The notes under the pieces: generated by a model
Databases searched by the model: none
What the model was told of the DNA's origin: nothing
The model's input: only the letters and a program-made list of their open reading frames with translations
Shown here: one piece after another, positions 23,416-36,197 of the stretch
Layout of the letters: every line of letters begins with the position of its first letter
How positions within the stretch are numbered: the stretch's first letter is position 1
Origin: Dolomedes plantarius
Taxonomy: Eukaryota > Arthropoda > Arachnida > Araneae > Dolomedidae
Direction of reading: 5' to 3'
DNA length: 64,000 nt
Assembly: GCA_907164885.2 (NCBI GenBank)
Contig: OU015490.1
Coordinates: 221,882,727-221,946,726, forward strand
Translations under genes and position numbers: made by a program

Positions 23416-24824
23416 CACTGCTGGCCACCCAAATTGCAACACCAAGAAAGACAAGAGATATCACAACAAAATTTATTTTGTAGATAACATGTTGACCAAG
23501 TATCAAATGATTAAATTTATAGACTTCTGTGAAGTGTGGTTCCTGCCAAAATCAGTAGCCAGAGTAGCCGCCATTGTTGGAGATCACCGCAGCCACACGC
23601 CTCGGCATTGATTTAAAGAGACTTTGGATGAGTTCTTGCGGTACAGCAAACCAAGCAGCTTCCACACGTTGCCAAAGTTCATCTGCTGTGGCAGCTGGGG
23701 ATGGAATCTGGGTCAATCGTAGAGCAACCATGGACCACATGGTTTCTATCGGCGAAAGATCCGGAGAGCGAGGCGGCCAGGGATGCAATTCAATCTGGCG
23801 ATTGACGAAGAACCGTTGCACAATGCGTGCCACGTGTGGTCGCGCATAATCCTGTTGAAATATGGCTGTGGGCATGCCCTGAAGGTAAGGAAGGACAACT
23901 GGCTCTAACACCTCGGAGATGTAGTGCTGGCTGTTTAAAGTACCGGCAATGCGTACTAGAGGTGTGCGAGAGTGATATCCAATACCGCCCCATACCATAA
24001 TACCCGATGCAGGACCAGTGTGGCGGTGCATAACGCAGCTGTTCAGCAACCTCTCTTCACGGTGTCTCCAGACTCGAATGCGACCATCGTGGTGTTGCAG
24101 AGAGAAGCGTGACTCGTCAGTAAAGACTATTTCATTCCATTCTGCCGTCCACATCCTTCTGTCATCGCACCATTGGCGGCGGAGACGTCTGTGGTTCTGC
24201 GTCAAAGGTAGACAAAGCAATGGACGTCTTGCGGACAGACCACTCTGCTGTAAACGGCGTCGAATGGTACGCGCAGACACTGGATGATGCGTTACAGACT
24301 GCATGTGCTGTGCTATGGTTCGTGATGTGACTGAGCGATCCGTCACTGCCATGCGCACAATTTGCCTGTCATCACGTGAAGTGGTGCGCTGAGGTGGATG
24401 CGATCGAACACGCCGGTCCGTCGTACCCTCCTGCATCCAACGATCATATATACGCATTACAGTTGTTTGGTTTCGTCCAACACGACTACCGATTTCCCTG
24501 AAAGATAATCCACAATCTCGGCAGGCCACTATCCTTCCTCTGTCGAACTCGGATACTTGATCAAAAGATGATCGCTGTTTTCGACGAGGCATAATTGATC
24601 GTTTTATTGAAAAAACCACAAGAAAAACACAATTGCCGAACTTGAAATCGTCGAAATCTCCAAGCCTTAAATAGCTCTTTGAAGTGGCGCCACAGGCGCG
24701 CGTGATGTGCGTCTGCGCTGTAATTCTAATCATTTGCATATCTCACCTCCGCTAATGCATCTTGTAAATTTCATGTTATTTGCATGTTTCCTTCAGGGTG
24801 TTGCATTTACAGTGGCCAGCAGTG
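23416..24824 (-). mobile_element. Tc1-type transposon with intact transposase
   Basis: Ends CACTGCTGGCCACCCAAATT (left) and, reverse-complemented, CACTGCTGGCCACTGTAAAT (right), followed by GCAACACC in both, with TA outside (23414-23415, 24825-24826). The 1,409-bp length and single open frame are those of a complete element. It sits in the left inverted repeat of the older 23311-25282 element. Confidence 0.95.
23552..24592 (-). CDS. Tc1-type DD34E transposase, uninterrupted
   Basis: The 346-codon frame starts at ATG 24590-24592 (MPRRKQRSSFDQVSEFDRGR); the open frame continues 49 codons upstream but those residues lie in the element's non-coding lead and do not resemble the family. Residues 12-115 form the two helix-turn-helix motifs (LSFREIGSRVGRNQTTVMRI and TSRTIAQHM). 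The catalytic domain has FTDESRF with Asp159, FQQDYARPH with Asp248 and SPDLSPIE with Glu283, exactly 34 residues after Asp248. The end NNGGYSGY and total length are typical. Transposases of this family bind the inverted repeats and cut and paste the element at TA sites. No stop or frameshift is present; the common QQDNARPH block reads QQDYARPH. This is the only intact transposase in the window. Whether it is expressed cannot be seen. Confidence 0.93.
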   Translation of the reverse strand: MPRRKQRSSFDQVSEFDRGRIVACRDCGLSFREIGSRVGRNQTTVMRIYDRWMQEGTTDRRVRSHPPQRTTSRDDRQIVRMAVTDRSVTSRTIAQHMQSVTHHPVSARTIRRRLQQSGLSARRPLLCLPLTQNHRRLRRQWCDDRRMWTAEWNEIVFTDESRFSLQHHDGRIRVWRHREERLLNSCVMHRHTGPASGIMVWGGIGYHSRTPLVRIAGTLNSQHYISEVLEPVVLPYLQGMPTAIFQQDYARPHVARIVQRFFVNRQIELHPWPPRSPDLSPIETMWSMVALRLTQIPSPAATADELWQRVEAAWFAVPQELIQSLFKSMPRRVAAVISNNGGYSGY

Positions 24825-24945
24825 TATCATTCATAGATTTCGATCATAGTATCATAGATTTCGATGTGAGCACCTTTTGTCGCACAACTAACGTTTAAAT
24901 GGCAATCCAGTTTTCTCAAAGTGTTTCGTAGTATATCAGGAGATA

Positions 24946-25150
24946 TTAGACATTTTTGTTTGGGGATTCATTAAATACGTTGTGTATAAACAAAAAAATT
25001 GAAACCGTGGATGAGTTGAAGAAACGCATCATACAAGCAATTCGTCTAATAACTTCTGATATCCTACGAAACACTTGAAGAGAACTGGGTTAACATTTAG
25101 ACGTTAATCGTTCTACAAAAAGCGCACACATTCAAATGTATGACACTATG
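24946..25150 (+). pseudogene. Mariner-type transposase C-terminal relic
   Basis: A decayed reading shows LDIFVWGFIKYVVYK, then after a one-base shift ETVDELKKRIIQAI, ITSDILRNT, a TGA where tryptophan is usual, REL and finally SAHIQMY. This matches the LDFFLWG...VDELK.RI...ML..TWREL...GAHIE tail of DUF4817-type mariner relatives and keeps the third aspartate position. Two or more stops and a frameshift make it non-functional. It belongs to the old element that hosts the intact Tc1. Confidence 0.7.
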
Positions 25151-25284
25151 ATCGAAATCTGTGATAAATATTAAAACTTGGTGAGATCCTCTTTCTATTC
25201 AAATATTTTTTTTTTCAATTCTAATGGGTAGTTCCATGAAAATAAGCCCTAACTGTTGGATACTTTTAGCCCGGCCACCCTGTA

Positions 25285-25930
25285 TATAGCGGATATAGTG
25301 ATATGGATGTAATGTAAATATAGCTTGGTATTTTATGTAAGTTTAGCTATTGTAGTGTATGTATAAAATGAAACAATGTAAATTATGTATTGCAGTTAAT
25401 GCATTTATGTTCTGACATTGAACTTTAAGGAATTTTTGATAAAGTTTTCTATGTATGAGGGGCAGTAGATTGTGTTATGATGGTTGTTCCTGAGAAGGGA
25501 TTCTCGTTTAGAAAATCTGTGAGGAAATTTGGCTTTAGCTGTTTCCACTCGTCTGGGTGGGGGAGCAGTTGCGCGACATGTCTTCAGGATGTGCTCATAT
25601 GACTTTGTTAGACGAGGGAGTTGTTTGAATTTCGCTCATATAATTGATACATTTTCCAAATAATTTTAAAATTTCTATTGGGCAATTCTGCTAATTATGG
25701 GGGTATTTTCCAAACCAACTTGTTGAAATCTGTTATTAAAGTTCCATTAATTGTCGTCCATTATCGTACATGTTACAAGCAAACATACCCCAAATGCTTT
25801 CCAGTGGATTAGATCGGGAAAAAAACGATAGCCAATTCATTGCTATCCATGATTAATGTCAAATCATCTTTCATCTGAAAACGAAATATGACTCATTTAA
25901 TTTTTCTTCAGGGACGCATACTCTTTCCTA

Positions 25931-25932
<2 letters not shown>
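25285..25932. other. Unassigned intergenic DNA
   Basis: Moderately AT-rich, with a slightly GC-richer part at 25480-25620. No motif or repeat was recognised. Confidence 0.4.

Positions 25933-26001
<69 letters not shown>
25933..26001. repeat. (TA)n microsatellite
   Basis: About 65 bp of alternating TA. Confidence 0.95.
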
Positions 26002-26009
<8 letters not shown>

Positions 26010-26847
26010 TATTATGTAGACACTTGTTGGATAGGTACAGTTTTGGACGAAGTTTAAAAGTAACTTATTTGAGACTATAAAACTTCTTTCACGTTTTTAA
26101 AAAACAACTTTTTTTACTAGTACATATCTTATCAACTTCATGTTTGATAAAAATGTTTCAAATAAAATTTAAAACCAGTTTTTCATTATGGAACTTCTTT
26201 ATATTATAAAGAAAAGTAATTTATGACTTCCGTTTGCGGCTTTTGAAGAAAATATATCCTAAACGTTTAATACTCAACATATATTGTCTTATAATAGTTA
26301 TTTTCTATTTAATATCTGAAAACAAGAAATGTTAAAACACGCCCCATTATTAATTATCTTCCTCGAAAAACGATAAAGAGTGTATGCCTACATTCATTAC
26401 GATTCATATGCGGGTGACTGAAATCTTTAGAAAAATCTTGTAACGAAAAGAAGTTACGGAAATGAAACTGACTTTCCCGACTCCATCTTGATCACAGTTT
26501 CTTAACTGCACTTTTGTGACTTCCTTTATATGATATAGGATTAATTTTACTCTCAAGCTTAAGGATTAAAGAAGCGGGTAAAGTTCATTCTGGCACAAAT
26601 CATCTTTGACAGGCACTTGGACATTTTCAAAATATGCCGGAGGACATATAATTATGTAACAATTCTTGAAAAATTATGTAAATCATTGCAATAAATATTC
26701 AATACATTCACTATTTATACCAAAATATTTTGGTAATAATTTAATATTATTACCAAAATTTTTACCAAAATAAATTTTTAATAGTCATTAAAATATCAGT
26801 ATTTTATATAATATTAAAAGTGTAATAAAGAAAAAAATAGATAGATT
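26002..26847. other. AT-rich DNA, local palindromes only
   Basis: Contains ACCAAAATATTTTGGT near 26720 and further ACCAAAAT copies within 60 bp. No gene or element was recognised. Confidence 0.45.
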
Positions 26848-27960
26848 AAGAAAAATCTAGATCCATTCACTTTTTATGGTTCGTAATTGATTGAAATTTC
26901 CGTTTTTTTTTTTCAAATTCCGAACTTCTCTCTCTGATTTAATTCCTTAATGTATATCTTACTATAATATATGTCCCATTTACCTATACCAAACATTTGT
27001 AATTTTACTATATGGAAATGGATAACCTTCCTCTTAGGAATATGCAAATGGTGTGCCAAAGTATATCTAGTCGTCATTAATCAAACATTATAATATCAGA
27101 ACACACGCTGAAATGATTAAATATTCCGAAAAATCCAGATCCACTCAGTTTAAATGGTTCGTAATGGACCTATTGATTTCAGCTTCTGAACCAATTTCTC
27201 TGGTGGATTCTGAACCACTCTCTCTGACAAAAGTATATCTTACTATAATATATGTCCCATATATCTATATCAAACATTTGTAATTTTATTATATGAAAAT
27301 GGATAACTTTCCTCTTAGTAATATGCAAAAATGGTGTACCAAAGTATATCCAGTTGTCATTAATCATACATTATAACAGCAGAACACAAGCTGAAATGAT
27401 AAAACATTCGGAAAAATTCAGATCCACTCAGTTTAAATGGCTAATGGATTCATAGATTTCAGATTCTGAATCTCTCTCTCTAATTTAATTCAATTAAGTA
27501 TATCTTACAATAATATATGTCCCCTTTATCTATACCAAACATTTGTAATTTTATTATATGAAAATGGATAACATTCCTCTTAGGAATATGCAAATGGTGT
27601 GTCAAAGTATATTTAGTTGTCATTAATCACACATTATAATAGCAGAGCACAAGCTGAAATGAGTAAAAATTCAGAAAAATCCAGATCCACTCAGCTTAAA
27701 TGGTTCCTAATGGATTCCTCGATTTCAGATTCTGAACCAATCTCTCTAACTTCATTCAATTAAGTATATCTTACTATAATATATGTCCCATTTACCTATA
27801 ACAACATTTGCAATTTTATTATATGGAAATGGATAACATTCCTCTAAGGAATATGCAAATGGTGTGCCAAAGTATATCTAGTTGCCATTAATCAAACGTT
27901 ATAACAGGAAAACATTAGTCGAAATCATTAAAAATTCAGTAGAAACATAGATCCCCGTTA
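26848..27960. repeat. Satellite-like tandem array, 264-283 bp unit, four copies
   Basis: The marker AATCCAGATCCACTCAGTTT (variants) occurs near 26848, 27129, 27412 and 27676, with a partial fifth start near 27942. Each unit has TATATCTTACTATAATATAT, GGAATATGCAAATGGTGTG and CAGTTTAAATGG. Copies differ by point changes and small indels. Confidence 0.9.
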
Positions 27961-28741
27961 TAAAAAAAGCTGCAAATAATTAATTCCTCCTGACTGCAGG
28001 TTTTCTATTATTCAGACTTTTCATGAATTTTTTAGATTAATCTTTCATTCTGATCCTGCAGTTATGTATACATAAGTCCTTTTCCTCGCATTAATCAGGA
28101 AAAACAAGCCGATTGATAAAGTACTATTGCGTCATATAATCACTGGGTTACTTTGATAGAGAGAAAAACATACGTGGCTATCCATTAATCTTCATTATAA
28201 ATAAGTATACGGCTACTTTTAACGCTTCCTAAAGAGCCAAACTCATGACAAAGAATAAAATGCGGAAACTAACTTTTCCCAACTTGGAACTGAAGCCCAG
28301 TTTCTTTTTATAGCGCTTGCTCTACTTCCTTTATTTGATTATGGGTTAATTTTACTTTCAGACGTAGGATTTAAGGTAATGGAACTTTATTATTTTTTTT
28401 TTTGCATACAGCCGATAACTGCAGAGAAAGCATGTCATGCTATGCAATTATGTTTGAGGTCGCCTGGTAATATTTTTTATATATATTTATTTTTTACAAA
28501 CTACTTTTGGACAACATTACTAGTTTAATTCTTTTTTCGGATGTTTCCTTTAAACCAATAATTTAAAGATTTCTTGGAATGCTTCAATACAAAAAAAAAG
28601 TTCATGTTTCTTTAGGCAAAAAGAATTGATTGCGCATTTTTGCTTGAAGAGATTATTTTATCAATTATTTTTCTCACAAAAAATATTTATTTGATGTTAA
28701 ATTTAATTAATTTAACAATAAAGGAATACTTTATTATAAAC
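27961..28741. other. AT-rich intergenic DNA, nothing recognised
   Basis: No coding or repeat structure was seen. Confidence 0.5.
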
Positions 28742-28744
28742 TAA

Positions 28745-29492
28745 GGGGTCAGGTACCTTTTAAAGACCAAAAGACTCGACGAACATATTATATTTTCAAT
28801 CACCAGTAGTTTATAAAATAATTTATTACGAAACATGCAAATTTTACTGGGAGTTAAACACTCTTTCTTCTTTATAAATATTGCACTCAATTTTTTCTAG
28901 CTTGAAGAGAAATTTTTTAATTTTTTAAAATTTTAACCATTGTTTTTTTCATTGTTATGTGATTGCGCGCATGATATCACCAGAACAATTGGCTAGAATA
29001 CCATGAAATTTTATACACGTTTCATTATAAACATGTATCATTAAAATGACGAACAATTATGTCATTCCCACCATAAAAATTTGAATTATAATAAAATTTA
29101 TCAAAGACATTTCTGAAATTTTAAAAAAAAATTTAATTTTTTTTTTTTCTCTACGAAGAACTAAGAATTTTTATTTCAACGTTCATCATTTTAAAGATAT
29201 ATTATGCAACTCAATTTTAAAATTTAAAAAATATGTATATTCATTAATATATGGACGCAAGTCTGCGTGCAATGACATAAAATTGAAAAAAAAACCATGG
29301 TTCAAATTTTAAAAAAAATAAAAGTTTATCCGCAATCTAGAATAAATTAAGAGCCATATTTATAAAGAAGAAAGTGTGTTTGACTCGCAGTAAAATTTGC
29401 ATATTTCTTAGTAAATAATTTTAGAAACTACTGGTGATTAAAAATAGGATATGTTCGTCTAGTCTCTTGGTCTTTAAAAGGTACCTGACCCC
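28745..29492. mobile_element. Foldback miniature element with about 190-bp arms
   Basis: GGGGTCAGGTACCTTTTAAA on the left pairs with its exact reverse complement at 29473-29492, and the arms remain complementary through CACCAGTAGTTT, AAATTTTACTG and TTCTTCTTTATAAAT. TAA lies outside both ends (28742-28744, 29493-29495). A 3-bp TAA target with GG-type ends would fit PIF/Harbinger; this is inference from ends alone. It is non-coding. Confidence 0.75.
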
Positions 29493-29601
29493 TAAGCAAA
29501 GTTCGACTGCCGTTTCATATTTAGCCGTTTCAAGACACAACCAACCAGGACCGGCTTCAGTCCAGAGACTTGGTGGGGGCTGCAACGTCGGCTCTTATGG
29601 T

Positions 29602-30278
<677 letters not shown>

Positions 30279-30291
30279 TTCTCCCGCCCTT
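30279..30291 (-). promoter_or_regulatory. Polypurine tract of the BEL/Pao element
   Basis: On the minus strand AAGGGCGGGAGAA directly precedes the 3' LTR start TGTTGG, the position and composition expected of the plus-strand primer. The element at 59799-62031 has a similar GGCGGGGGAGGA before its 3' LTR. Confidence 0.7.
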
Positions 30292-30432
30292 GAAACCCTT
30301 TAGGGGTTTCAAGACACTGAATTTCACATAATCTAAACAAACAATGTTAACAACAATTGAAAAAGGTTACAAGACATGACAAAAGTAACATTGGTCAATT
30401 ATACAAAGTAAACTAAATGGCTACATGGAGAA

Positions 30433-31900
30433 CTAGTCTAATGGTAATCTACAAAGTTTGGTGATGGGACGAGTAAGTTGACCTGAATCAGTTTTTAAAG
30501 TAACAACACGAACCTTCTCATCTTTACCGGGATGTAACTTTAACACACGTGCAAGTTTCCATTTTAATGGAGGTGCCAACTCCTTCTTGATAAGGAAAAG
30601 ATCATTAACTGAGATATTTTTTGTGACACACACCACTTAGGACGTTGTTGTAGTCTGGTAAGATATTCCTTGCTCCACCTGTTTCAGAAACTCAGAAGCA
30701 GACTCTGGACAAGTTGCTAACTTCCAAGATGTGATAATGGAATTGCAGTCAAATCTGGTTCAGGGATAGCTGTCAAAGCTGAACCAATGTGAAAATGGCA
30801 TGGTGTTAATGGCGATAAATCATTTGGATCTGGAGAGAGAGAACAAAGTGGTCTTGAGTTAAGACACGATTCTATTTGAGAAGAAAGGCTGAATAACTCC
30901 TCCAAAGAAAGCAGAGAGTTTCCCATGGTTCTTCTAAGGTGGTACTTTATAGATTTCACATCGGCCTCCCAAATACCACCATGATGAGGAGCAGCTGGTG
31001 GATTGAATTTCCAGGTGATTCCCTCAGATGAAGAAAAATTTAACACATTTGAATTTTCATTCTGAGTATGAAAAGATCTAAGTAAGCCCTTCAGCTCTCT
31101 ATCAGCTCCGACAAAATTAGTTGCGCAATCACTGACGATTTCCAAAGGCCTACCTCTTCTAGAGATAAAACGTTTCAAAGCACCAATGAAGGCTTGAGTA
31201 GTGAGGTCCATCACTACCTCAAGATGCATTGCTCGCGTGGCAAAACACACAAAAATCGCAATGTAAACCTTGAAGGATTTTTCCCCCGGCCATTTCTCTC
31301 CCTGACAAGAAACGGTCCTGCAAAGTCAACACCTGAAGTTGAGAAGGCCCTGGAAGGTTTGACTCAAGAAGCTGGTAAATCTCCCATAAGCTGACTCATA
31401 GCTGAAGCAGAAAGACGAAAGCAAGTTTTACAGCTTTTTACAAATCTACGGACCCCATCTCTTCCACAAGGGATCCAAAATTTTTGCCTTATAACTGAGA
31501 GCAAGAGTTTAGGCGATGCATGCAAATGTATTACATGAAAGTGCTGAACGATAAGAGTTGTCAAATGATGTTTCTTGGGAATGATAGCTGGATGTTTCGA
31601 ATCATTAGAGAGACTGGAATTTCTAAGTCTCCACCAACTCTTAACACATCCTCATTGTCCAAGAATGGGCATAGCGCAAGAATCTTGATGGAAGTATTCA
31701 GTCACCTTCCTGTTTTTAAGCAATGTAATTCTTCTCCAAATTCTGCTTGCTGTACTAGTTTGACTATAGTTAATGTTGCTCTTGAAAGTTCAGCTGATGT
31801 TAAATAACTTATATTTCTTTCAGCTGGAGATTTTCTAGTATTGTTTAGGAAACGTAGAACCCAAGCAAAAACTCTACAAAGTTTGGTGATTGAAGAAAAC
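30433..31900 (-). pseudogene. BEL/Pao integrase and C-terminal domain, frameshifted
   Basis: From about 31900 downward the order is: the linker after RNase H (CRVFAWVLRFLNN); an H2C2 zinc-binding region (HLHASPKLLLSVIRQKFWIP, then CKTC) at 31564-31364; VDFAGPF with the first catalytic Asp near 31330; TRAMHLEVVMDLTTQAF and VSDCATNF with the second Asp; PPAAPHHGGIWEADVKS with the catalytic Glu (31250-30717); then LAPPLKWKLARVLKLHPGKD and ITKLCRLP in the DUF5641-like end (30636-30433). Three main pieces are in different frames and other stops occur. The usual SDNGTNF block reads SDCATNF. Integrase would join element DNA to the chromosome; this copy cannot. Confidence 0.88.
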
Positions 31901-32039
31901 TTGAAGATAACTGATGGTGGCTGAAATGGAGTAGCTGCTGAAATGAAGCTTTTCCTTTGCTCAATGAGTTGTGATTCTTGGAATGCAAAACTTGTAGATG
32001 ATTGCTCATTAAAAAAGGGCAGCTACATATTCATTTTCA

Positions 32040-32084
32040 ACTTTGCAGCTACATATTCAATTCTTGAATATGTAGCTGCAAAGT
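32040..32084. repeat. Perfect 21-bp hairpin at the RT deletion
   Basis: 32040-32060 is the exact reverse complement of 32064-32084 (TTGAATATGTAGCTGCAAAG plus T) across the 3-nt spacer TTC. A further 15-bp copy of the inverted arm, GCAGCTACATATTCA, lies at 32019-32033. The 32064-32084 arm is the original coding sequence (FAATYS on the minus strand); the others are inverted copies. Confidence 0.95.
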
Positions 32085-34059
32085 AATCTTCTCAGGCCTG
32101 TTCCTCTTTAGTGAGCAAGTTGGCTTTCGGAACTTCATCCAATTTCCAAAACTTGCTAAGCAACTCTTCCGTTTCCAGTTGGATGTGGTTGACATGGATA
32201 AGTGGTGGATCTGGAGTTTTCGTGTTTACATTTCCGGAAATGATTCATCCCAGTTCTGATCTGACCGCAAAAGGACAATCCTCAGTTGTTTTAACAATTT
32301 CTCTTTTTAGCATTGGCACGGCAATACTAACACCGAGTAGAATGTCAATAGGACCTGAATGAAAGAAATTTGGATCTGCTAGCTTGAGATCACAGAAGGG
32401 AATTGCTGTCCCAGATGGTAAGGAGAAATGCGGTATATCACCAATTATTTTATTAATGATAAAAGCTGATGTCACAAACGTAGGAGAGTCCTTGAAATAA
32501 GTAGAAAACTTAAGGGTTGTGACCCCATTAGTATGTGTGTTCGATGAACCAAGGCACGATATCTGCACTCTTGCCTTGTTTCTGGCAAGACCTAAATGAT
32601 TGAAACATGTCTCTGTTATAAAGGAAGCCTGGGAACCTGGGTCAAGAAGAATTCTACAGTGTTGATACTAATTTGTAGAGTCATGTACCTTCACTATAGC
32701 AGTGCATAAAAGCACTTCATTCGGAGCAGCTTGAGATGATACACAAGACGATACATTAGTAATGGATTGCTGCCGTACACCTGTTGATTCAGTTGATGCA
32801 TCAGAAGTGGGCAAAAATTCCGTGGCATGGGGAGACAACACTGTAGAATGGTCCGATTTGGTTGACTCCAAATGAAGCAAGGTATTGTGTCTTTTGTGAC
32901 ACACTCTACAAGTGTAACTGTTCGGACAATTGGCTAATTTGTGAGCCCTAAGACAATTGAAGCACAAACGTTTGTCCTTTATGAATTGAAAACGTTGTGG
33001 GGTGTCCTTTTTTTTGAAGTTGTTGCACTAGTGAATACTGTGCTCATTACATTTACAATAACTGCAACAGATCTTGACTTGAGCTGTAAAAGTAGACACT
33101 CGTTGGGGTTTCCCTGAACCTGTGACATTTGGTTGTTGTGGCTTGAATACTGGTTTATGTGGTGGTCGTTGCTGCAGTGTACGTGCATGGTGGATGATGA
33201 ATTTTTGGAATTCCTCAAGTGTAGGAATGCTGTCATCACCAAGCCCTCTCTCCCACCATGCTCTTATTGTTGGGTCAAGCTTTTGAATAATCAAATATAC
33301 AATAATGCTATCTGCAAACCCACTTGGCTGCAGATCAAGAATCTGGAGAGAACGAGTAACTTCCTTAGACATGTCAACAATGGATAACAATTGTGATGCA
33401 TCTTCTCTAGTACACTGTGGAAAATTTGCAATTCTTTTAAATAGGGTAAAAACTAATTGTCGCCTGTTAGAATATCTCTACCTTAGGAGATCCCATGCAA
33501 TCTGAAAGTTTGCATCAGTAATTGAGAGTGACTGAATAACCCAAAGTGCATCACCTTTTAATAAACCTACCAAGTATTGAAGTCTCTGCGCATTTGATAA
33601 TTTACAATTTTCCACAACTGAAGCCTTAAATAGATCGCTAAAGGACAGCCACTCCAAGTTGCTACTGCCAGAAAAACTAGGAATACGTAACTCCGGCAGT
33701 TTTAAACTTATGGTTGAAGGTTCCTTAATCGCTTTTGAATCCCCTTGAGAAATCCCCTTAACTAATTCACTGTTTCTAAGTTTTATTTTATCTTCAGCAC
33801 GGAGAACAATTAATTTATAACTATCAATTATATCTTGAATCTCTTGTGATTCAGACAAACACTTATCAAACTCATCCTCCTTGCATGACTAAAAAATTTT
33901 GCCGAAAACATCTGAACATTTTCCGTTTAAGTCAGAAATTTTATCTTTAAACAATGTGATTTCCGCATTATCCAAGCCAAAAGTCTCTGATTCTAACGTT
34001 ACTTTCAATTTTGTAACAGGGGATTTTAATACCCTTTTTTCAATTTTCAACCTTTCCAT
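32040..34059 (-). pseudogene. BEL/Pao gag-protease frame with six stops
   Basis: A single reading frame runs from ATG 34057-34059 (MERLKIEKRVLKSPVTKLK) for about 2 kb without any frameshift. It shows the gag DUF1759-like block with RIPSFSGSSNLEWLSFSDLF (33858-33478), LDPTIRAWWERGLGDDSIPT (33390-33028), a Cys/His knuckle region with CFNCLRAHKLANCP and CRVCHKRH (32967-32850), and a DUF1758-type retropepsin (LLDPGSQASF, IDILLG, then the SELG..ISG block; 32650-32235). It ends in the RT entry region (FWKLDEVPKANLLTKEEQ). Amber TAG codons stand at 33889-33891, 33478-33480, 33028-33030 and 32668-32670, and TGA at 32245-32247 (tryptophan position) and 32092-32094. Gag packages RNA and the protease matures it in intact relatives. 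Confidence 0.88.
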
Positions 34060-34636
34060 TTTTACAATATAAAAAACAATACTTAACCAAAGCAAGTGTA
34101 AAAATTCACTATAATATGTATATCTAAAACTATGACAATAAAAACAATACTTAAATTAAACCAAAGTAAAAATTCACTAGAATATGTATATCTAAAACCA
34201 ACATGCGTCACAATGCTATGCTTCAAAATTTACTTCGTTCTTATTTGTATGTGAACTCCAAACAAAACTTAAATTTTCAAAGTCAAAGTGTCAATCCGTC
34301 GCTTATTGAAATAAACACTTTCTGCGTCCTCTATGGAAGTTGAACCAGTATTCAAAGAAATAATTTAACAAGCTGTAAATTATTTCAACACCTTTTCAAA
34401 TATACACATGAAAATGTCCTTGGATTTACTGATACTAAATTCACTGTACTAAAGTATAGATTACTTCCGCTTTCGTTTCACAATAAAAATACTTTCAAAG
34501 ATAACACTGATACTAAATAGCCAGAAATGAAGAAATTCACGAGAATTATTTCCTCTAGAACAATCTTACTTTTGTTGCACTTCTAAATACGCAATCTACC
34601 AGAACACAGTCTCCAGCACGACGGACCGATACAGAA

Positions 34637-35303
<667 letters not shown>

Positions 35304-35491
35304 CATATAAGAAATAAACATCGTCTCATTTTAAATTCTAACTCATTTAGTATTAGGTCTACGATTATATAATTTTAGGCTACGAAAAAAAATACTCCAT
35401 GGATTTCATTTATTTATTTTTATTTTATTTTTTTTTGGGGCGGGGGGGCAATTGCCCCTATTGCCCCCTCGGAGCCGCCATTGCAACCAAC

Positions 35492-35970
35492 CAATACATC
35501 GCCAATGTTGCTGGTTTCTTGTAATGTAAGCATCGTATAGGTGAACCAACATTGCTCACTGATGTCAACTCCGTTTAGAGAAATCACCTCCAGGGATTTT
35601 ACTTATGGGGCTCGTGCACCATGCAATCCACAAGGAAGGACTCTTCGATCTAAGGTTTCGACGTACCTAAACCCGGCATGCAAACGAGGGCATTCATTAG
35701 GACTTGTCAGGATTCAATCCATACATCCTCAGAACTAAATCCTGACGAGGCCACTGTCCATACAAATGTCATTGTCATCATCAGTTATTGGAGAAGTTCT
35801 TATAAGCCTAATTTTGTACAATAGTCGTCGCATTTTGTCTCGAAAATAATGCTTCTGTAAACGACGTTTGCTCGATACCGTGAAATGTTGTTCAAAATGG
35901 GTGGAATTACACAATTTTGTTCTAAAGTATCACCCTAACAAGTCTCTAGCAAGCCGAAATGTGGACCTGT
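35492..35970. other. Unassigned DNA
   Basis: Moderate GC, with a palindromic GGATTCAATCC near 35709 that could be mistaken for a B box but has no matching A box. A 65-codon frame at 35541-35738 resembles nothing I know. Confidence 0.4.
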
Positions 35971-36197
35971 TTAACCCTTGAATAGTCGCATCTCTATCTG
36001 TAACATGAACGGTCGCGTAGGGGACAAGTGTCACCCCCTTTTATGTCGATGTTATTTCCAAATGTATTTAACTTTTTTGTAACCTAAATATTTCTGTAGT
36101 TTTTAGAAGTATATAATACAAATAAAACACAATTAAATTTTAGAAAAATAAATATTGTTTATTACAAATAAACCATACATTCAAAATAAAAAAAATT

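Larger units (their letters stand above)
23311..25282 (+). mobile_element. Old mariner-type element with long inverted repeats
   Basis: The left end CAGGCTGTCCGTCC and reverse-complemented right end CAGGGTGGCCGGGC are flanked by TA (23309-23310, 25283-25284). Similarity between the ends extends inward through ACTACCCAT and CTCACCAAGTT, and continues past the nested Tc1 into AGATTTCGATCATAGT, giving arms of roughly 150 bp once the nested element is discounted. Its own length without that insertion is about 560 bp. It keeps only the transposase C-terminus. Confidence 0.75.

Noticed and set aside
23574..24287. Plus-strand frames opposite the intact Tc1 transposase
   Set aside because: They are antisense shadows of the minus-strand gene and show no independent motif.
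35640..35740. Possible tRNA-like element because of GGATTCAATCC
   Set aside because: The motif is nearly palindromic and has no A box at the right distance on either strand.
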